This document shows, piece by piece, positions 22,223 to 31,411 of a DNA stretch of 64,000 nt. The notes beneath the pieces were generated by a model. It saw only the letters and a list, made by a program, of their open reading frames with translations, did no database searches and had not been told where the DNA came from. The position numbers were made by a program, and so were the translations under genes. This DNA comes from Flammula alnicola. Taxonomy: Eukaryota > Basidiomycota > Agaricomycetes > Agaricales > Strophariaceae. Each line of letters opens with the position of its first letter. Position 1 is the stretch's first letter. Location: contig JADNRV010000067.1 in NCBI GenBank assembly GCA_015499995.1, positions 124,001 through 188,000 of the forward strand. Direction: 5' to 3'.

Positions 22223-22490
22223 TAGTATAAATTCAGGTCCCACACCACTGCCAGTCGATATCCTGCTGTAAAACTTTCAGGCTTCGACTTATTTTTGTTC
22301 TTTTACATATATTCGCTGTTATCAATACAAGTAATTTTTGTTCTCCAAGTTGACTTAAAAAGCTGAAAGGACATTGTAAAAATGCTAAGTCTATGGATCT
22401 TTGAATACATAGAGTATACCACCGGGTGGCAGGTGCGTTGCTAATGCGACGAGCTTTGTCTTACTTATTCGCTTTTTTGTAGCCTTATTC
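22223..22490. other. 3' flank of gene A
   Basis: No gene seen. AT-rich, with TTTTACATATA and TTATCAATACAAG segments that may serve in 3' end formation. Confidence 0.3.
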
Positions 22491-22761
22491 TAAACCCTCA
22501 AGGACGGCATTATTCAACCCTGAAAGACTATCTCAAAGACAACTTCGAAGATGTCTATTTCGACGAAGACACGATCTACATGAAACGAAACTTGAACCCA
22601 CGCGATTTCAAACGTCGCGTACATGTTATCGATGCCAGCGGCGAAGCTGTCTGCAACTTCCTCCGTCTATGTCCGTCGCTGGCGGCGCCCCTGCCCCTGC
22701 GAGGAGGTTTTCTATCCCAAGTACATCACCCGCGAGAACTACAGGACAAATGTGTCCGATC
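22491..22761 (+). pseudogene. Truncated host gene fragment
   Basis: A plus-strand frame reads PQGRHYSTLKDYLKDNFEDV, then YFDEDTIYMKRNLNPRDFKR, RRVHVIDASGEAVCNFLR; a second short frame reads CPCEEVFYPKYITRENYRTN. These look like genuine coding exons, but I do not recognise the family. The sequence stops abruptly at 22762, where the CACTA fragment begins, so the gene is probably truncated. Codon usage and acidic/basic alternation support coding origin. Confidence 0.45.
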
Positions 22762-22762
22762 A

Positions 22763-24567
22763 TGTACAATTACCGACAAAAATTACAAGTCTAAATGGTT
22801 CAAAGCGATAGTAATATCCAGCATATCAGAGTCATCGTCTGCTTGTACAGGCGGCGATACTCTTGCAAGAGAGATCACAGCGATAACGGCACCCAACCCG
22901 GCTGTTTCAAAGGAGAGGGATACGTAGTGCGAATCAACGCTTCCTGGTTTGACAATTTCAAGGTCTCCGAGTTCCGAAGACCAGATCGAAGCCCCGACCG
23001 CCTGAAATCGAGAGCTTCCATTGCAAGGGTTTCGTAGTGCTTTGTAGCGACGTACAGCAAGGAGGATCTCCACCGTATCGACCGAAGCTTGGATTTTGAA
23101 GATGGAGTCGATGACGGCAGGAACCTTAATGTCAGAAGAGGGCAATCCAAGGAGTGCACAGGAATTTCCAAAACTCTTTGTAGAAGTTGTATAGCGCAAC
23201 CCACGAATGGTGATATTTGTCAGGAACTGCGCGCGGTCCACACGAGCATTGCTATTGTATCGGCGGACAATTGTTTGCAGCTTCAATGGAACCTCCGATG
23301 TAGCCATAGGATTCCAGATGACAACTTCCGGTCGTTCAACAGCCGTGAAACTCATCATGTCCGACGTTAAGGTATTGCGAGTACGGGGGTCGATGAGTCG
23401 ATTAAAAATCGATTGGCAGCCGAGAATGGCAGGTGGACATTGATTCGTCTTGTAGACGAAAGCTCGAAGGTTTGCCGCCCGGGTGAAACTCTCTGAAATC
23501 GTCTGTTCTAGTTGACCTAGAAGAAAAATGCACATTACAGGTAAGCAAAAAAAAAAAATGAAAAGAAAGATTGTCTACATACCGATTTTAAAGTTCGTCG
23601 GTATTCGTTCCAGCATACCAATCAACCTCTCAAACGGAAATGTCCACCATCCATGAACTGGGCCGAACCGACGAAGATATTCATGCAAGTGTAACGCCAT
23701 GTGATGATTTGCACGAAACCGATATTGAGGAAAGAGCTTCTTGATGCTTTCCATATACGCCTTCATGTGGATAAGATACGCAGGCAGGAGAAGTGGTGCG
23801 GGAGGATGCCAGAACAACAGCCGAGATGAGCGAGATGGTAACGTCCAAAATCTCCTGGCATTTTTGCGACCGCCGGTCATTAGAATCAAGGACACCCCAG
23901 AGTCGGATCAGCGAAAGTGGAAGGTAGGTGATGCCCAGCGTCCTCCATTGGTCTGCCTTGAGTTTTCCATGTGCGGCACTTCCTAGATTCGACGGAACTG
24001 AAGTAACCCATGTCGGCGTTGAGAATTTGATTCAGCTCCTGATCCGTTAGCACTTGTCCGAGCCGCGTCGACATATTGGCACCCACGTCACGGTACTCGA
24101 TCTGATCAAAACGCTATTTGGCCGACAATTAAAATGGAGATCCTGAAGAGAAGAATGTAACACACCCAATAAAGCAGATCTTCACAACATGTGGCCTTGG
24201 AATGAACAGCGTGTCCTGCGTCATTCAGAAACACCTTTTCCTCGTCGACGTCAAGCATTTCACATGCAAATGTAAGAGAGCGATGATGGAATCTCTCATT
24301 AGCTTCTTTTTGACAGCTTCTGCGGAAGCTTCAATTGAGTCGTTTAGAGGCTATTGCAACATTTTTTGCAAGGTCGCAAGAGACTTCCGTTCAGCATTCG
24401 TAAAGTCACTAGGCGGATCGGGGAATTCGACAGGAACAACAGCGCCCTCCGCGGTCTTCGCCCGCCCAACTCCTATGATGTTATGGAAATGCTCTGTGAT
24501 GAGCCCAAGGAAGAGGTTGTGCATCGCATCCACAACAATGCATTGGGCCATGTCAAAGTACGGAAGA
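22763..24567 (-). mobile_element. CACTA copy 2, 3' half only
   Basis: Nearly identical to 11768-13573 of copy 1. It carries the transposase C-terminal part: CIVVDAMHNLFLGL, FGPVHGWWTFPFERLIGM, and the terminal exon ending at TAA 22783-22785. The right break is at 24567 inside the codons for the PYFDMAQ segment, where copy 1 continues GAGATAG and this copy switches to unrelated sequence. It lacks the N-terminal half, so it is inactive. Confidence 0.9.
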
Positions 24568-25606
24568 CCGCTGACAGCGAGGACGAGGGGCAGTGTTCGG
24601 GACGTTGGACGGGGGTGCGAAGGCGGAGGGTGTGCATTCACGTTGCCGCCGTTTCATGTGTCGATGAGCCTGCAAGTGCAAAAAGGTATGTAAGCATCTG
24701 CATCAGGATATGTACGTAGGGAGATTGGCTTACCGGCTGCCTCGACGACGGGTGCATAGCTTCGTTAGCAGGTCCGACTCTCCTTGCCTGATCGCTCCTC
24801 CATCTGTGTCGTTGCGGTTAAGATGGGGCTCTCGTCACGCTCTAGCTGATGAAAAATGACCGGTAAGTAGGGTATAGCGGAGCGGAGACAGTGTTGACTG
24901 ACATTTTGGCAGCTTCCAGACATGTAAGGGCGTCTCGACGAGGGGACAGGGTATTATGGGTATGGTACGTCATCGTCGCGTCCCTCCATTGTTGCTGGCA
25001 CTGACATTGCGCGCGTTTGATCGATCTTGCTTAGCGTTGGCCGTACACGACCTGTGGTGTAAAGCGATGGCGGTAGGTCGTAATTTGGGGGGTAGATCGG
25101 CATGGATGACTTGTGCCGTTCCTATTTCAGTCTCGGGCAATGCATGGACGGTGTTGAGAGATGGGTAGGGGATGGGTCTGATACGAGGTATGTCGCAAAA
25201 CGGGGTCGCATCTGGCGTCTCGTTTCGTCATTATCCCCACCCTCCTGCTGCTCACATACGCAACAGACGACGACAGTCCAGCGATGCCGCAATGATGGGT
25301 GCACTGACGACAACGCCACAGCTGCGGGTGAAACGATGACGATGCCACCACGACGACGGCCAAGTGACGACGACGAGCAGCAGCAATAGCGACTGCTGCT
25401 GCTGTTTCGATACGCAGGCGAGATCCGGCCCACAGGAGGTGCAGCGTTGGCATTGTTGGAGTTGTTTTTGCCAAGCCCGAGTTTCCACTTGGCCGGCTTC
25501 TTGGTCACAGGCGGAGGAGCAGGTGCAGGTGCAGCGCCGATACTGGCAGGAGGAGAAGGACGCGGCGGAGAAATAGGATGGGATAAAAGCGGTGTAGGAA
25601 GTGCGT
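24568..25606 (-). pseudogene. Captured gene fragments, minus strand
   Basis: Minus-strand exons with clear splice signals, for example a donor at GTAAGCC near 24735 and acceptor TTGCAG near 24670. One exon reads PTPLLSHPISPPRPSPPA, then APAPPPVTKKPAKWKLGLGK and NNSNNANAAPPVG. The basic KKPAKWKLGLGK stretch in a Pro/Ala-rich context looks like a fragment of a host protein that I cannot name. Removing the LTR element joins this exon to KKLFEPVSINA on the right (27525 onward), so the retrotransposon landed inside an exon. Frames beyond the exon contain simple GAC/GCA-type repeats (25300-25400). Confidence 0.45.
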
Positions 25607-25770
25607 TGTGGCTGTGCTGGCAGCCTGTGCCGGCGGAGTCCGAACCCTGTAGCACGTATTCCCATGTCGTAGCTACATCTCACACACTGAATACCACGCA
25701 CCCCCGCTTTGCCATCCCGCACCTGCCGACCCAGCTCGACCGCACCCCGAGGGCGTCTAGGACCCCTCCA
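25607..25770 (+). repeat. 5' LTR
   Basis: 164 bp, TG at the start and CA at the end. By eye it is identical to the 3' LTR, implying very recent insertion. Confidence 0.88.
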
Positions 25771-26060
25771 TCTTGGTGATGAGAGTGCGTTTCGCACGAC
25801 TCCACGTAGCCTGTTGAAAAACGGCCACTCGCACCGACACTGCCAGCAGACTGTCGAGACACCGCACGGAAACCGACTTTCCGACGCGAGACACCGTGTA
25901 GACCGCGAGCCACCACCTTCAAGAGGTGAGACGCACCGTGCAGAGCACGAGAACTGCTTCAAAAGCAAGATTCCCCATTCTTCAGACGCGTTGACCGCCG
26001 CCAACACCTTTTTCTTCCACTGTCAACTTGGAGACCCACTGCCAACGACGACCACACATT

Positions 26061-27128
26061 ATGTCATACTATTATGATGAATACGAACACTATGAACCGG
26101 ATCCTATTTACTACGAAGAGGAGCCGATCTATTATGAAACTGAACCTATCTCCTACCCCCTCGAGCATATCTCATATGAGCCCGAGCCCACCTATGAATT
26201 CCAACCCACCTACGATGAGCCCGGGATGGCCTATGACGAGCCTGAGATGGCCTACGACAAGCCTGAGATGGCCTACTACGAGCCTGAGACAGCCCACAAT
26301 GGGCTCGAGACAGCCTACGATGAACGTGAGATGGCCTATGACGAACGCGGGATGGCCTACGACGAACGCGAGATGGCCTACAATGAACCTGAGCTTGAAG
26401 CTGTTTGCTACCATACTGAACCAACCTCCGAGATCCACTATGACCCTGACCCGTACTGGGACAATCTCGAACCTGTACCAGTGCCCCGATATGAGGACAT
26501 ACACCCCATGTACCTTAACTGGGTATGGACAACAGCAGAAGTTCAGTCAACATCCAACAACGTCGACTTGGATGGCACTGCTCTCGAGTCCCAGCAGGAT
26601 AATCTAGAGGATTCCTACCATGACCCAGGAGGGGATGACATCGAGGCACCAGCAATACTGCGATATGAGGACTTACACCCCACATACCGCCACGCCAATG
26701 ACCGACTACCAACATCAGGAGTCCAACCAACTCTGGAGACTATTCATCTACTGCTCAGATCACAAGCCAACCAACGTTGCAGTGACCGTCACTCCCATCC
26801 CTCAAGCCACATTCGTAGTGCCTTTAGCAAACCTGCTCGAACACATCCACCACGGCTGGCAATATCCTCAGCTTCAAATTCTCGGACGCGCCACCACCAC
26901 GCACAGGACAGGCCTACTCAGCAACACCATCCACCTCTAGACAAACCACCTCCTGCTCATATCATCCCGTTAGCTACTCCTCAAAAACGACATTTCACCA
27001 ACCCTCAGACGAGACCTCATCGTAAACATCCTCCAATGTCCCTCCCAGCGGCAACAACTACTCTACCCAACCATCAGGCCAATGCAGCCCGTCGCATATC
27101 TCAGAAAGTCACTCGAAGTTTGCGATGA
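26061..27128 (+). CDS. LTR-element protein with 7-residue repeats (gag-like position)
   Basis: 355-aa intact frame starting MSYYYDEYEHYEPDP, the only ORF between the LTRs. The first 60 residues are Tyr/Glu/Pro-rich. They are followed by about nine 7-residue repeats (MAYDEPE, MAYDKPE, MAYYEPE, MAYDERE and so on; 21-bp units, about 26210-26390). Then come two copies of a PRYEDIHPMYL / LRYEDLHPTYR segment about 65 residues apart, and a basic His/Pro/Thr-rich C-terminus (RTRHHHAQDRPTQQHHPP). It stands where gag would be in an LTR element, but I see no zinc knuckle or capsid motif. Role unknown; nucleic-acid binding through the basic tail is only a guess. Confidence 0.7.
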   Translation: MSYYYDEYEHYEPDPIYYEEEPIYYETEPISYPLEHISYEPEPTYEFQPTYDEPGMAYDEPEMAYDKPEMAYYEPETAHNGLETAYDEREMAYDERGMAYDEREMAYNEPELEAVCYHTEPTSEIHYDPDPYWDNLEPVPVPRYEDIHPMYLNWVWTTAEVQSTSNNVDLDGTALESQQDNLEDSYHDPGGDDIEAPAILRYEDLHPTYRHANDRLPTSGVQPTLETIHLLLRSQANQRCSDRHSHPSSHIRSAFSKPARTHPPRLAISSASNSRTRHHHAQDRPTQQHHPPLDKPPPAHIIPLATPQKRHFTNPQTRPHRKHPPMSLPAATTTLPNHQANAARRISQKVTRSLR

Positions 27129-27360
27129 TCAGTCCTATCGCTCTTTTCTTTTCTTTTTCTGCTTGTTTCCCTTTTTTCTTCACTTCTTGACCTTAGACTT
27201 TGCTTAGACTACCCTTAATTTCCCTCCTTTCATTTTCTGGACATTCTTAATTACCGGGATACCCAGATCTATTCGGATACTCTCCTTTCGCACCAATTTT
27301 TGTCTTAGACAGGTCTTTTTTTTGGTGTTCGTGGGCGAACACTGCTTGAAGGGGGCCACA

Positions 27361-27524
27361 TGTGGCTGTGCTGGCAGCCTGTGCCGGCGGAGTCCGAACC
27401 CTGTAGCACGTATTCCCATGTCGTAGCTACATCTCACACACTGAATACCACGCACCCCCGCTTTGCCATCCCGCACCTGCCGACCCAGCTCGACCGCACC
27501 CCGAGGGCGTCTAGGACCCCTCCA
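27361..27524 (+). repeat. 3' LTR
   Basis: 164 bp, same sequence and ends as the 5' LTR; followed by GCGT. Confidence 0.88.
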
Positions 27525-27941
27525 GCGTTGATTGACACTGGCTCGAACAGCTTTTTGGAGGGCACACAGCAATGGACGCAGATGTTGCTGTAACTGTAAT
27601 GTGATAAAACTGTCAGTAAACGAATAATAGATAATATAGAAACCTTTGCTTACTGCTTTGTTGTGCTTTGCTGCAGTCAGAATCGGTATCGGTATCGTCC
27701 CTGGCATGAGTAACGAGCCCAACGTTCCAATCAAGTTTCAATAGCTACTCGTGGGAGATTTGGGACACATGGGATGCAAACATGCAAACTCTCGCGCGAC
27801 TTCATTTCAGCCATCGGTTCACTTGAGCAGATTGAGCTATTCAATCTATCTTTCGTTGTGATTGGCTATTTCTTTCCGGGGACAAAGACAAAGACATATT
27901 TTGATTGGCTGCGGCATATTCATACTCCGATTCAGCAAGCA

Positions 27942-27968
27942 CCCGTGCAAAGCACGGGCACGCGCTAG
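27942..27968 (+). other. Helitron 3' terminus
   Basis: Perfect hairpin CCCGTGC-AAA-GCACGGG (27942-27958), six bases, then CTAG at 27965-27968, followed by T. This is the canonical Helitron 3' end: a GC-rich hairpin about 6-12 bases before CTRR, with insertion before T. An ATTGGCTGCGGC stretch 40 bp upstream resembles ATTGGCTGCAGC near the second candidate end at 62.74 kb. Confidence 0.75.
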
Positions 27969-27975
27969 TATTAAA

Positions 27976-28022
27976 TATTACGTATCCGCCAACTTGGCGG
28001 GGGCAAGGCTCGCTTCACCATC
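27976..28022 (-). repeat. Short R1 fragment
   Basis: ATTACGTATCCGCCAACTTG followed by GCG-GGGCAAGGCTCGCTTC matches R1 near 39196-39240 and 2636-2675, directly next to the Helitron end. Confidence 0.6.
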
Positions 28023-28720
28023 CTCCATGTGAGAGTTCCCGCCGGCCCGGGGCGTCGGGTGAAACCGCCGGACGTCCCAGCCATGATTTTGTCGTGGTCC
28101 AAAACTCTAAAGATATGATGATTTTCGTAAATTTTCTTAGATAAAGTGTATCTACTACTTCAAACCTACCAAGATGCTGAACGATTTGAGGATACACTCA
28201 GGGATGAGTAAGATATGGGAGACTTAAGAAAGTTACTGATAGCCATTTACGTGTTTTGATTTGTCCTTGTTTGTCCGGGCCTTTCACCCTTAGCCAAAGA
28301 TTGCTCGCTGCGCTCGCAATGAAGATACTTGTATCTACATAGCAGAGACTAAGAAATACGAGAGAGTCTGTAATTATGCCAGGGGTATGTTGTGTAACAT
28401 GTGCTACTGAGAGCTACAGGAAATGGCACGGTCTTCTGGGAACTCTGTACTCTGGGCGGGCGCAACATAGCTTTTCGGTGTTTCCTGATAGGCTGGAGTT
28501 ACCTAGGATTTGTGCAATTGACCGCGAGAAGCAACGCATAGGGAGTCGCGCATAGATTCGTGTACAATAATAGAAATAGCTGCAGGACTACGAATGCGAA
28601 TCATCTAGCTAAATTTGTACTTACTAAAGGTGGGCATGAAGAACAGAAAAACGGACGACATACCAAATATCCTCGAGGCCGTACTGACGTTCCGCGTCCG
28701 ATAGCGTCATCCCTCTCCAG
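28023..28720. other. No supported gene
   Basis: GC-rich then AT-rich mixed sequence. Contains ATTGCTCGCTGCGCTCGCAA (about 28298-28318), a relative of the GCTCGCTTCGCTCGC block at the start of R1. Confidence 0.35.
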
Positions 28721-28723
28721 CGG

Positions 28724-29152
28724 CTATCCTTGGCGTCCATCTCCTTTCGCTGGAATGTCGGGGGCTTGCAGCCATCCGGATATAGGTGAACCCCGCCTAG
28801 GTAAGGGCCGTTCCCCGGTGCGAAAACGCGCGCGGTATATCGATCGTCCTTGTGAAGGCTGGAACTTTAACCGGGTGTCAGAAGAGTACAGTACGCGTGC
28901 TGGAAATAGAACGTACCAAATTACCATCGTCCCCTCGGAACCCAAACTTCCCTCCGCCTGCAAGGCACGGACCGCCCGAGACGCTTCCGATTTGAGCAGC
29001 GACCTGTCCTTTTGATGTTTCGGCAAGTACATCTTGAACATCTTGACTTTGAAACCGATGTATTGGACGAAAGAAGGGCGCATGGTTGGGCGAAATGACG
29101 TCGGTGGTTGGTGAAAGGTTGTAGAGTGCAAGTTGTAGAACGACAGAGTCAA
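28724..29152 (-). pseudogene. Small unknown gene fragment
   Basis: Minus-strand frame reads FHQPPTSFRPTMRPSFVQYI, then a basic segment (KVKMFKMYLPKHQKDRS) and a helical stretch (SEASRAVRALQAEGSLG), ending near GTMVIW at a GTACGT donor (about 28915). A further exon may follow. No family recognised; could be a fragment. Its 5' side runs into the 39-bp tandem repeat. Confidence 0.35.
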
Positions 29153-29247
29153 ATAGAGATATTGCTAGGAGTTGCAGAACGACAGAGTCAAATAGAGATA
29201 TTGCTAGGAGTTGCAGAACGACAGAGTCAAACAGAGATATTGCTTAT
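29131..29247. repeat. Tandem repeat, 39 bp x 3
   Basis: Three contiguous 39-bp units beginning AGTTGYAGAACGACAGAGTC, starting at 29131, 29170 and 29209. Only two or three differences between units. Confidence 0.9.
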
Positions 29248-29510
29248 GTCGTCGACAACTTAACCAGTGGCCTACAGGTTGTAACCTCAAGCGCTTAGTT
29301 CATTCTCTAGTACTAAACAATTAAATGAACGCGCTTCTTCGGATACCTGACAGTAAGAAAGCTATGTTTTAAATATATTGAGAATTGCCATATATATCTT
29401 ATGTTGGACTGTCAACGCAGGGCTTTAAGGTCAGTGTCCTTCAAGGATCCTGGACGACACTACGGCATTTGCGAGCGCTTATAATACACAGCCACCTCGC
29501 GTGGCCAGAA
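29248..29510. other. No gene seen
   Basis: Mixed sequence with an AT-rich centre; nothing recognisable. Confidence 0.3.
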
Positions 29511-29511
29511 A

Positions 29512-29887
29512 ATGATGTCACCGAGACTGATCAGCACGCCGATCAAACCCATAATTGTTAAGAACCACCGTGGGATTCTGTTCCTCAGGGACCACAGGGG
29601 TCAAGAAGTTACTATCGCTTGCGGTACCGTTGGGATCGCTTTCTTTTTCCGAAGCTACCTCGATCAACAAACACGATTTATCAATGTTTTACAATCGGCT
29701 CTCCGCTATTGCGATTGCAGTCGACCTGGATATCAACGAATGTGATGACCGAACGTTGAAGGCGCGCAATTATATTCCACTTGCGAACGCGGATGGTACG
29801 ATGCGCTTTGCTATTTTTACGCGGAGTCACTCGTTGATCTATGATCTTGATGATCGCCCGCGGCGTCAAACCGAACTTTGCCGCTGA
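29512..29887 (+). pseudogene. Degenerate coding fragment
   Basis: Two overlapping plus-strand frames. The second reads FYNRLSAIAIAVDLDINECD, LKARNYIPLANADGTMRFAI and SHSLIYDLDDRP, which looks like real protein from one domain. The first frame carries its likely upstream part (RGILFLRDHRGQEV), so a frameshift near 29640 is probable. Family unknown. Confidence 0.35.
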
Positions 29888-29939
29888 AGGGAGTCCCTTA
29901 TCAGACGTTTATCGCGTGCTCATCGACACGCTTGTCGAC

Positions 29940-30350
29940 ACGATGAGCGAGGCGATGACTGTTTCTTGACCTGTTTCTTAGGCAAACATAACATATTTTT
30001 TTTGTACCTGTAACTTTACAATATATAAAACCTGTTTTTCATAGATGTATCTATAACATAAAGAAGATCTGTATTGAAAACAAAAGCTTTCATAAATAGC
30101 TTACCTGTTTCTCTAAAAAAAAAACAAAGAAACATGTCACATATTTTATTTTGAAACATTAGGCAAACATTAGTCCTGTTTTGATGATGTTTTGAAAAGA
30201 AATTTTATAATAAAATGCGACATATAAATTACCGAAACAGTTTAAAAACAGGTCTTCTATTTTTAATTATTTTCTTTGTCAAACGTCTTACCTGTTTTCC
30301 TTCCAAACATGAATAAAAATCCATCAGTGATTTCTTTTTGGTGCTGTTTC
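29940..30350. repeat. AT-rich region with recurring CCTGTTT
   Basis: About 400 bp of A/T-rich DNA with CCTGTTT or ACCTGT recurring near 29968, 30004, 30029, 30101, 30174 and 30288, and inverted (AACAGG) near 30246. No gene. Confidence 0.5.
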
Positions 30351-30685
30351 TTGAAAAAAAAAAGTGTCGGTGCCAGCAGTGATGGTACACGCTTCGGTAC
30401 CAGGAGGTGCGTGGGCAATCTGATGATGACATCGTCAGCCTATGCCAACCCCAAAGGATGTTTATGATGATAAAGATCCCGAAGGCTGTAAAGATAACAT
30501 GAGCCTCGACGGTGAGAGAAAGGGAGCAGCGACAGAGTCGAAGCAACCCTAACACGCGAAAGAAGCGCGCTCGCGCCGACATTGCGGAAACACAATGCTC
30601 GCAAGATGTGAAATGTAGGGAAATTCACTATATCAGCCACTTTTGACGCAGTATCAAATCTAGCAGGAAAGTGCTCTTCGAGCCG
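30351..30685. other. No supported gene
   Basis: Short minus-strand frames only (30229-30582, 30440-30691); no motif. Confidence 0.3.
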
Positions 30686-31170
30686 TTCCATTCACCCTCA
30701 GAGAAGGGATGCTCGCTTCGCTCGCAAATAGACAACAAAATCCACTTCATAGTCCTCGGAGCAATCCAGAGGGCGATCGTGGTTGAACGTTGAACGAAGA
30801 TTGCCCGCTGTTTGGCTCAACCATCTTGCACAAACAACAACTACGCCTTTGAATTCGATTGACCTTTCTCCTCCAAGTCCCCACCCACCGTTACACCCAC
30901 CCCGTAATTCCCTTTTTGCCCCGTCATTTGGCGTCGGCGAAGGTTTTTTCTTGTTGATTTTTCATTACTTACCGTTTTCATCTTTTACAGCCACCCACCG
31001 CTGTCGCCCACCGACAAACGATCTCTCTAGTACTGATACATTGGGATCGTTTGCGGGCCTTGGACCGTTCCACCACCACACCGTTGTCGCCCACCGACAC
31101 GCGATCTCTCGAACTTGATACATTGGGGTCGTTTTCGGGCCCTGGACTGTCTTTCAGAACTGTTGCACTG
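30686..31170 (+). repeat. R1 start (minus, partial) joined to R2 (plus)
   Basis: 30686-30785 matches only the extreme start of R1 (TTCACCCTCAGAGAAGGGAT and the GCTCGCTTCGCTCGCAA block). 30800-31170 matches R2, including the intron-like block (GTAATT to TTTACAG) and two minisatellite units. The hairpin unit that separates R1 and R2 elsewhere is missing here. Confidence 0.75.
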
Positions 31171-31411
31171 CTTGCGTTCAATCGGTATTCTATCCCCACT
31201 TCTGCTGCAGTTCATCTACCTCTGCCCGAGCACACTCTCTCAACCCACCACAGTGAGCAGACACCCCCACACTCGCTTGCACCTCACCACACTTAGTTGG
31301 ACTTAGATACTTTGAATGTCGTAGAAGAAATCAGTCGGATTTAAAACGTTCAGTATATAATAGATTTAGACTACATTAATTGTGAAAATACTACGTATCA
31401 AATATAGTCTT
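31171..31411. other. No gene seen
   Basis: Pyrimidine-rich then AT-rich sequence downstream of R2. The short AGTGTGGTGAGG match between here (inverted) and 35688 is too weak to call terminal repeats. Confidence 0.3.

Larger units (their letters stand above)
25607..27524 (+). mobile_element. Short LTR retrotransposon (non-autonomous)
   Basis: 1,918 bp, bounded by two 164-bp direct repeats that begin TGTGGCTGTG and end CCCCTCCA. Flanking GCGT occurs at 25603-25606 and 27525-27528, a 4-bp target duplication. A purine tract (GAAGGGGG) lies just upstream of the 3' LTR, and TTGGTGATGAGAGTGCG lies just after the 5' LTR as a possible primer binding site. There is no reverse transcriptase, protease or integrase. 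The purine tract context (TGCTTGAAGGGGG) resembles that of basidiomycete Ty3/gypsy elements, so mobilisation by a related autonomous element is likely. Confidence 0.88.
24568..27968 (+). mobile_element. Helitron-like segment with captured exons (5' end not found)
   Basis: Defined with confidence only at its 3' end (27942-27968). The region upstream holds pieces of a multi-exon gene on the minus strand, as is common for Helitrons that capture gene fragments. It is interrupted by an LTR element (25607-27524). I did not find a 5' TC terminus or a Rep/helicase, so the left boundary is arbitrary (placed at the CACTA junction). No DNA-rolling-circle proteins are encoded here. Confidence 0.4.

Noticed and set aside
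25252..26007. 251-aa minus-strand ORF spanning the 5' LTR
   Set aside because: Runs through the LTR and simple GAC/GCA repeats; identical segment reappears at the 3' LTR for the same reason.
26146..26504. Minus-strand ORFs rich in Arg/His or Val/Gly opposite the 7-residue repeats
   Set aside because: Artefacts of the 21-bp repeat read on the other strand.
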